This document shows, piece after piece, positions 60,587 to 64,000 of a stretch of DNA of 64,000 bases (position 1 is its first letter; every line of letters starts with the position of its first letter). The position numbers were made by a program, and so were the translations under genes. The notes below the pieces were generated by a model. It saw only the letters and a list, made by a program, of their open reading frames with translations, made no database searches and was not told the DNA's origin. The DNA is taken from positions 106,583,647 to 106,647,646 of the forward strand of contig NC_133174.1 in NCBI RefSeq assembly GCF_040802235.1. The letters are read 5' to 3'. This stretch comes from Manis javanica (taxonomy: Eukaryota; Chordata; Mammalia; Pholidota; Manidae).

Positions 60587-63200
60587 GGGCCATTGAAGAT
60601 GCCATGCCCATACCTTGGCTCACAGAGGAGGCCGTATGGGTTCCTCAGTGGCCCCTATCCTCTGAAAAATTAGAAGCAGCTCATTGCTTAGTGCAAGAGC
60701 AGCTCCAAGTGGGACACCTAGAACCCTCTGTGTCCCCATGGAACACACCCATATTTGTAATCAGGAAAAAGTCAGGATCATGGAGGTTGCTTCATGATCT
60801 GAGAGCAGTAAATGCTCAAATGAGAATGCTTGGACCCGTACAACGGGGACTGCCACTCCTCTCTGCCTTACCCAAAGAATGGAAAGTGCTCATAATAGAT
60901 ATTAAAGATTGTTTCTTTTCTATACCTCTAAGCTCCAAGGACAGGGAAAGATTTGCTTTTACTTTGCCAGCTATTAACCATGAACAACCCGATGCCAGAT
61001 TTCAGTGGAAGGTCCTCCCTCAAGGAATGGCAAATAGCCCCACCATATGTCAACTGTACGTTCAGCGAGCGCTAGACCCAATTCGTAAGACCTATCCCAC
61101 GCTAAAGATCATCCATTACATGGATGACATCCTTCTTTGCTCCCCACAACCAGCGGAAATAGAAGAAGCATATATAGATCTCACTAGATCCCTAGAAAAT
61201 TGGAGACTGAATACAGCAAGCGAGAAGGTGTTAGCAAATTCCTAGGAGCAACCATTTACACAGATGTAATTTGCCCCCAAAAGCTTGAGATAAGACATAA
61301 TCAATTGCGAAATTTGAATGACTTCCAAAAACTCCTAGGGGATATTAATTGGTTGCGCCCATACTTAAAGATACCCACCACTGAATTGACTCCACTATTT
61401 AAAACCCTAGAAGGAGACCCACAACTAACGTCACCGCGCTCCCTCACACCTGAGGCATTACAAGCCATTCGCAAAGTAGAACAGGCTTTGATGACAGCAC
61501 AATTAAATAGAGTGCAATCGAATGAACCCTTTGAGTTGTGTGTGCTTCCCACCCCGGAGCTGCCAACAGCAGTTTTATGGCAGCACGGCCCACTGATCTG
61601 GATTCATCCCCAAGCCTCTCAGGCTAGGACAATAGAGTACTATCCGGCAGCCGTGGCCAAACTTGCTTTGAGAGGAGTAAAAACCTCCATGACACATTTC
61701 GGAGAGGCTCCAGCTAAAATTATAACCCCTTACAGCGTAGAACAGATACAAGTATTATGTGCTATGAACGATGATTGGGCCATACTTGCTTACAGTTTCT
61801 CAGGAACCTTTGATAATCATTTCCCTAAACATCCCCTCATCAACTTCGCCAAAAATCATCTCCTAGTATTTCCTCGGGTCACTAGCCTAACCCCGCTGCC
61901 TCATGGAAAAACAGTTTACACGGACGGGTCTAAGACAGGCACAGGTGCCTATGTCCATGATGGCAAAGTTGTGACAAAAGGCTACACGCCTGACACTCCA
62001 CAAATAGTGGAATGTCGCATAGTCTTAGAGGTCCTACAAATCTTTCCTGAACCTTTAAATATTGTGTCTGACTCCTGTTATGTAGTTAATGCAGTCAAAT
62101 CTCTAGAAGTGGCCGGGCTAATCAAAGCGTCCAGCCCAGTAGCCACTTTGTTCAAACAGATACAATCAGCACTACTTCATAGGCAATCTCCTTTGTATAT
62201 AACTCATATCAGAGCACATTCAGGCCTTCCCGGGCCTATGACCCAAGGCAACCACCTAGCAGACCTCGCAACCAGAAATATAGCTTTTCCCCTGCTAGAC
62301 CCTATCACCGCAGCTTCAAAATTCCATACACAATTTCATGTCACTGCCGAAACACTGCGCAAGCGGTTTAGCATAACCAGGGCCGAAGCTAGGAACATTG
62401 TCCTTAGCTGCCAACATTGCTGCAGCTTCCTTCCCACACCTCATGTGGGGATCAACCCCAGAGGTATTAGGCCTTTACAAGTTTGGCAAATGGATGTGAC
62501 GCATATTTCGTCTTTTGGGAAACTGAAATATGTACATGTATCCGTGGATACTTGTTCAGGAGTCATCTTTGCCTCCCCATTGTCAGGAGAGAAAGCTTCC
62601 CATGTCATCCAGCACTGCCTTGAAGCTTGGAGCGCATGGGGGTTACCGCAGATTCTGAAAACAGACAATGGCCCAGCCTATACCTCTACAAAATTTGCTC
62701 AATTTTGTCATCACATGGGGATAAAACATATCACTGGCCTTCCCTACAACCCACAGGGTCAAGGGATTGTGGAACGCGCGAACCGCACGCTCAAATCCTA
62801 TTTACTTAAACAAAAAGGGGGAATTGAAGATATACCCCCCACACCAAAAACTGCCATAGCCCTAGCACTTTTCACTATAAATTTTTTGAATCTGGATGCT
62901 CAAGGCCATACAGCAGCGGATCGCCATAATCAGTGGCCAAAAGACCCACAAGAACTAGTAAAATGGAAGGACGTGTTATCTAACCAATGGAAGGGCCCGG
63001 ATCCAATCATAATCAGATCCAGGGGAGCTGTGTGTGTTTTCCCCCAGGGTGAAGAAAATCCCTTCTGGATCCCGGAGCGCCTAACGAGGAAAGTCCTAAA
63101 CAAAGGAGATGACTTCGCTGTACCTCCTGACCCTGCTCCTGACACTGGAGACCCCGACTCAGGGAGTATTGAGATGGGGAATCCTGTCTGCCTTTCCTAA
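60580..63200 (+). pseudogene. pol: ERV pol: reverse transcriptase, RNase H, integrase, with one frame break
   Basis: The enzyme polyprotein for copying and integrating the element. Reverse transcriptase: [29 protein letters not shown] and the active site YMDD (61,117-61,128). RNase H (about 61,905-62,290): [31 protein letters not shown] and GNHLADLAT keep the four acidic residues. Integrase: an HX3H...CX2C zinc site (62,324-62,420), then the catalytic D (about 62,494), D (62,664) and E (62,772) with D-35-E spacing, then a C-terminal WKGPDPII...WIPERLTRK segment. The frame changes between 61,230 and 61,239: the first frame stops at TAG 61,243, and the second is open to TAA 63,198. Elsewhere it is uninterrupted. 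Confidence 0.92.
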
Positions 63201-64000
63201 GCCTATGCCTGTCCATTTCAATGCAGCCGTTTTTCCCCGCTTTTTCACCACCAACTCTAGTATGAACTTGCCCTACCTAGTTAAAGACACCCTAGTAGCT
63301 CCCCTGGGAGAAAACCGATCCTTCGTAACTAATGGGTCATTATGCTTCACCACTCAGAATCTAGCTGGCTGTATCTCCCTGAAACGGAGGAAATACGGAT
63401 GGTTCAGTGACATAATTCTAGAGGCCAGTAGCCTCCCCGTTATGTCAGCTAAATTTGAAGGGCCTAATAAGGAAGGGAGCCCGTCCTATAAGAACATGAC
63501 TATCCACCAGATGGTTCTCTGGATCAATGGCACATTTGTACACTCTCCCAGGAACAATTCCACCGACAGGCCTCGTCAACCCAAATATGCCTCCCATTGT
63601 GTGGGTGACTATGAGGGAGAGCTGTGGCCCTGGACTGACTGTCAGTCAACTGTAGTAACGTGGGCAACTGAGAGGCAGGAGTTTACCATCTCCCCAGATA
63701 TGGAGGGACGGCCAGCCAATGAGGCTTGGTGGCCAGTAAAGGTGCTCGAAGGCGAGTTTCGTCAGCAGCTGAGCATGAACCCCTTCCATAAATGGATGCT
63801 GTGTGGAGTCAATGGCTCGTGTACCGACCTCTCCCCCTTTTCCGCCCTCCAGGGTGGGGGAATCGGTGTAAAAAATATCACCTTTTGGTGCGAGAATAAC
63901 CACATGCGCACACACTGGAACATGATCATGACCCATAACAACGAGAACTACACGTGTTCAGCAAAATCAGGTCCAGAGTCACCTAATTCCCTTTTTCCAC
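63109..64000 (+). CDS. env: ERV env, N-terminal 297 codons (runs off the right edge)
   Basis: The envelope surface subunit region. The frame opens after a stop at 63,097. The first ATG at 63,109 begins a strong signal peptide ([19 protein letters not shown]), so it is the preferred start. It overlaps the end of pol by 92 nt in another frame, as in related viruses that make env from a spliced RNA. About ten N-glycosylation sequons are visible (for example NSS, NRS, NGS, NMT, NGT, NST, NIT, NYT), with regularly spaced cysteines and tryptophans. No stop occurs up to the window edge. The furin site, fusion peptide and transmembrane part lie outside. Receptor use and function cannot be judged. Confidence 0.85.
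   Translation, partial: MTSLYLLTLLLTLETPTQGVLRWGILSAFPKPMPVHFNAAVFPRFFTTNSSMNLPYLVKDTLVAPLGENRSFVTNGSLCFTTQNLAGCISLKRRKYGWFSDIILEASSLPVMSAKFEGPNKEGSPSYKNMTIHQMVLWINGTFVHSPRNNSTDRPRQPKYASHCVGDYEGELWPWTDCQSTVVTWATERQEFTISPDMEGRPANEAWWPVKVLEGEFRQQLSMNPFHKWMLCGVNGSCTDLSPFSALQGGGIGVKNITFWCENNHMRTHWNMIMTHNNENYTCSAKSGPESPNSLFP

Larger units (their letters stand above)
57552..64000 (+). mobile_element. Class II (betaretrovirus-like, IAP-like) ERV, 5' 6.4 kb of the provirus
   Basis: The order is LTR, primer binding site, donor, gag, pro (with dUTPase), pol, env. Class II membership follows from the dUTPase-protease arrangement, the two zinc knuckles of the CPKCKKGRHW type, the two -1 frameshifts and the LTR form. 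The 3' part of env, polypurine tract, 3' LTR and target duplication are outside. It lies about 13 kb upstream of SEPTIN6 and points away from it. Confidence 0.93.

Noticed and set aside
1..64000. CRISPR arrays, bacterial operons, tRNA genes
   Set aside because: No regularly spaced short repeats and no convincing tRNA were seen. The repeats, introns and splice sites are mammalian. tRNA-like B-box strings fall within MIR copies.

Overview
This looks like nuclear DNA of a placental mammal. It has large introns, one CpG-island promoter, and dense ancient repeats (MIR, L2, MER5/hAT). It also has younger L1 3' ends and two kinds of endogenous retrovirus (ERV). No lineage-specific SINE is visible in 64 kb, and the L1 3' UTR type (about 20.4-21.3 kb, and antisense at 42.1-42.4 kb) resembles what I remember from pangolins (Manis). 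That species guess is moderate and rests on recall. The host gene is septin-6, which is X-linked in human, so this is probably X-chromosome sequence.

Layout. Positions 1-44,498 hold the 5' half of SEPTIN6 on the minus strand. Coding exons 1 to 5 lie at 44,498-44,469, 30,975-30,861, 19,891-19,696, 8,824-8,638 and 6,162-6,001. Together they make exactly 230 codons with matching splice phases. The later exons lie beyond the left edge. The first exon sits in a CpG island (about 43.98-45.98 kb). The introns contain a decayed BOLA2 retrocopy (11.74-12.01 kb), a near-identical 133/134-bp direct duplication on either side of it, a solo LTR (23.8 kb), and a short LTR provirus (27.7-30.1 kb) whose internal region has only a decayed gag-like coding sequence.

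Positions 45-57.5 kb are intergenic and repeat-rich. A full-length 7SL RNA pseudogene at 50.58-51.30 kb is split by a solo LTR of the same family as the intronic ones. A 1.3-kb antisense L2 block lies at 52.3-53.7 kb, with simple repeats near 47.3 and 52.1 kb.

Positions 57,552-64,000 are the 5' part of a class II (betaretrovirus-like, IAP-like) ERV on the plus strand. The order is a 334-bp 5' LTR, a tRNA-Phe-type primer binding site, a leader with a splice donor, gag (585 codons), pro with dUTPase, protease and G-patch, pol, and the start of env, which runs off the right edge. Candidate -1 slippery heptamers sit in the correct frame at both the gag/pro and pro/pol junctions. gag, pro and the visible env are open. 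The one break seen is a frame change in pol just after the reverse transcriptase active site, best explained by a 13-nt deletion. The good preservation suggests a fairly recent insertion, about 13 kb upstream of SEPTIN6 and transcribed away from it.
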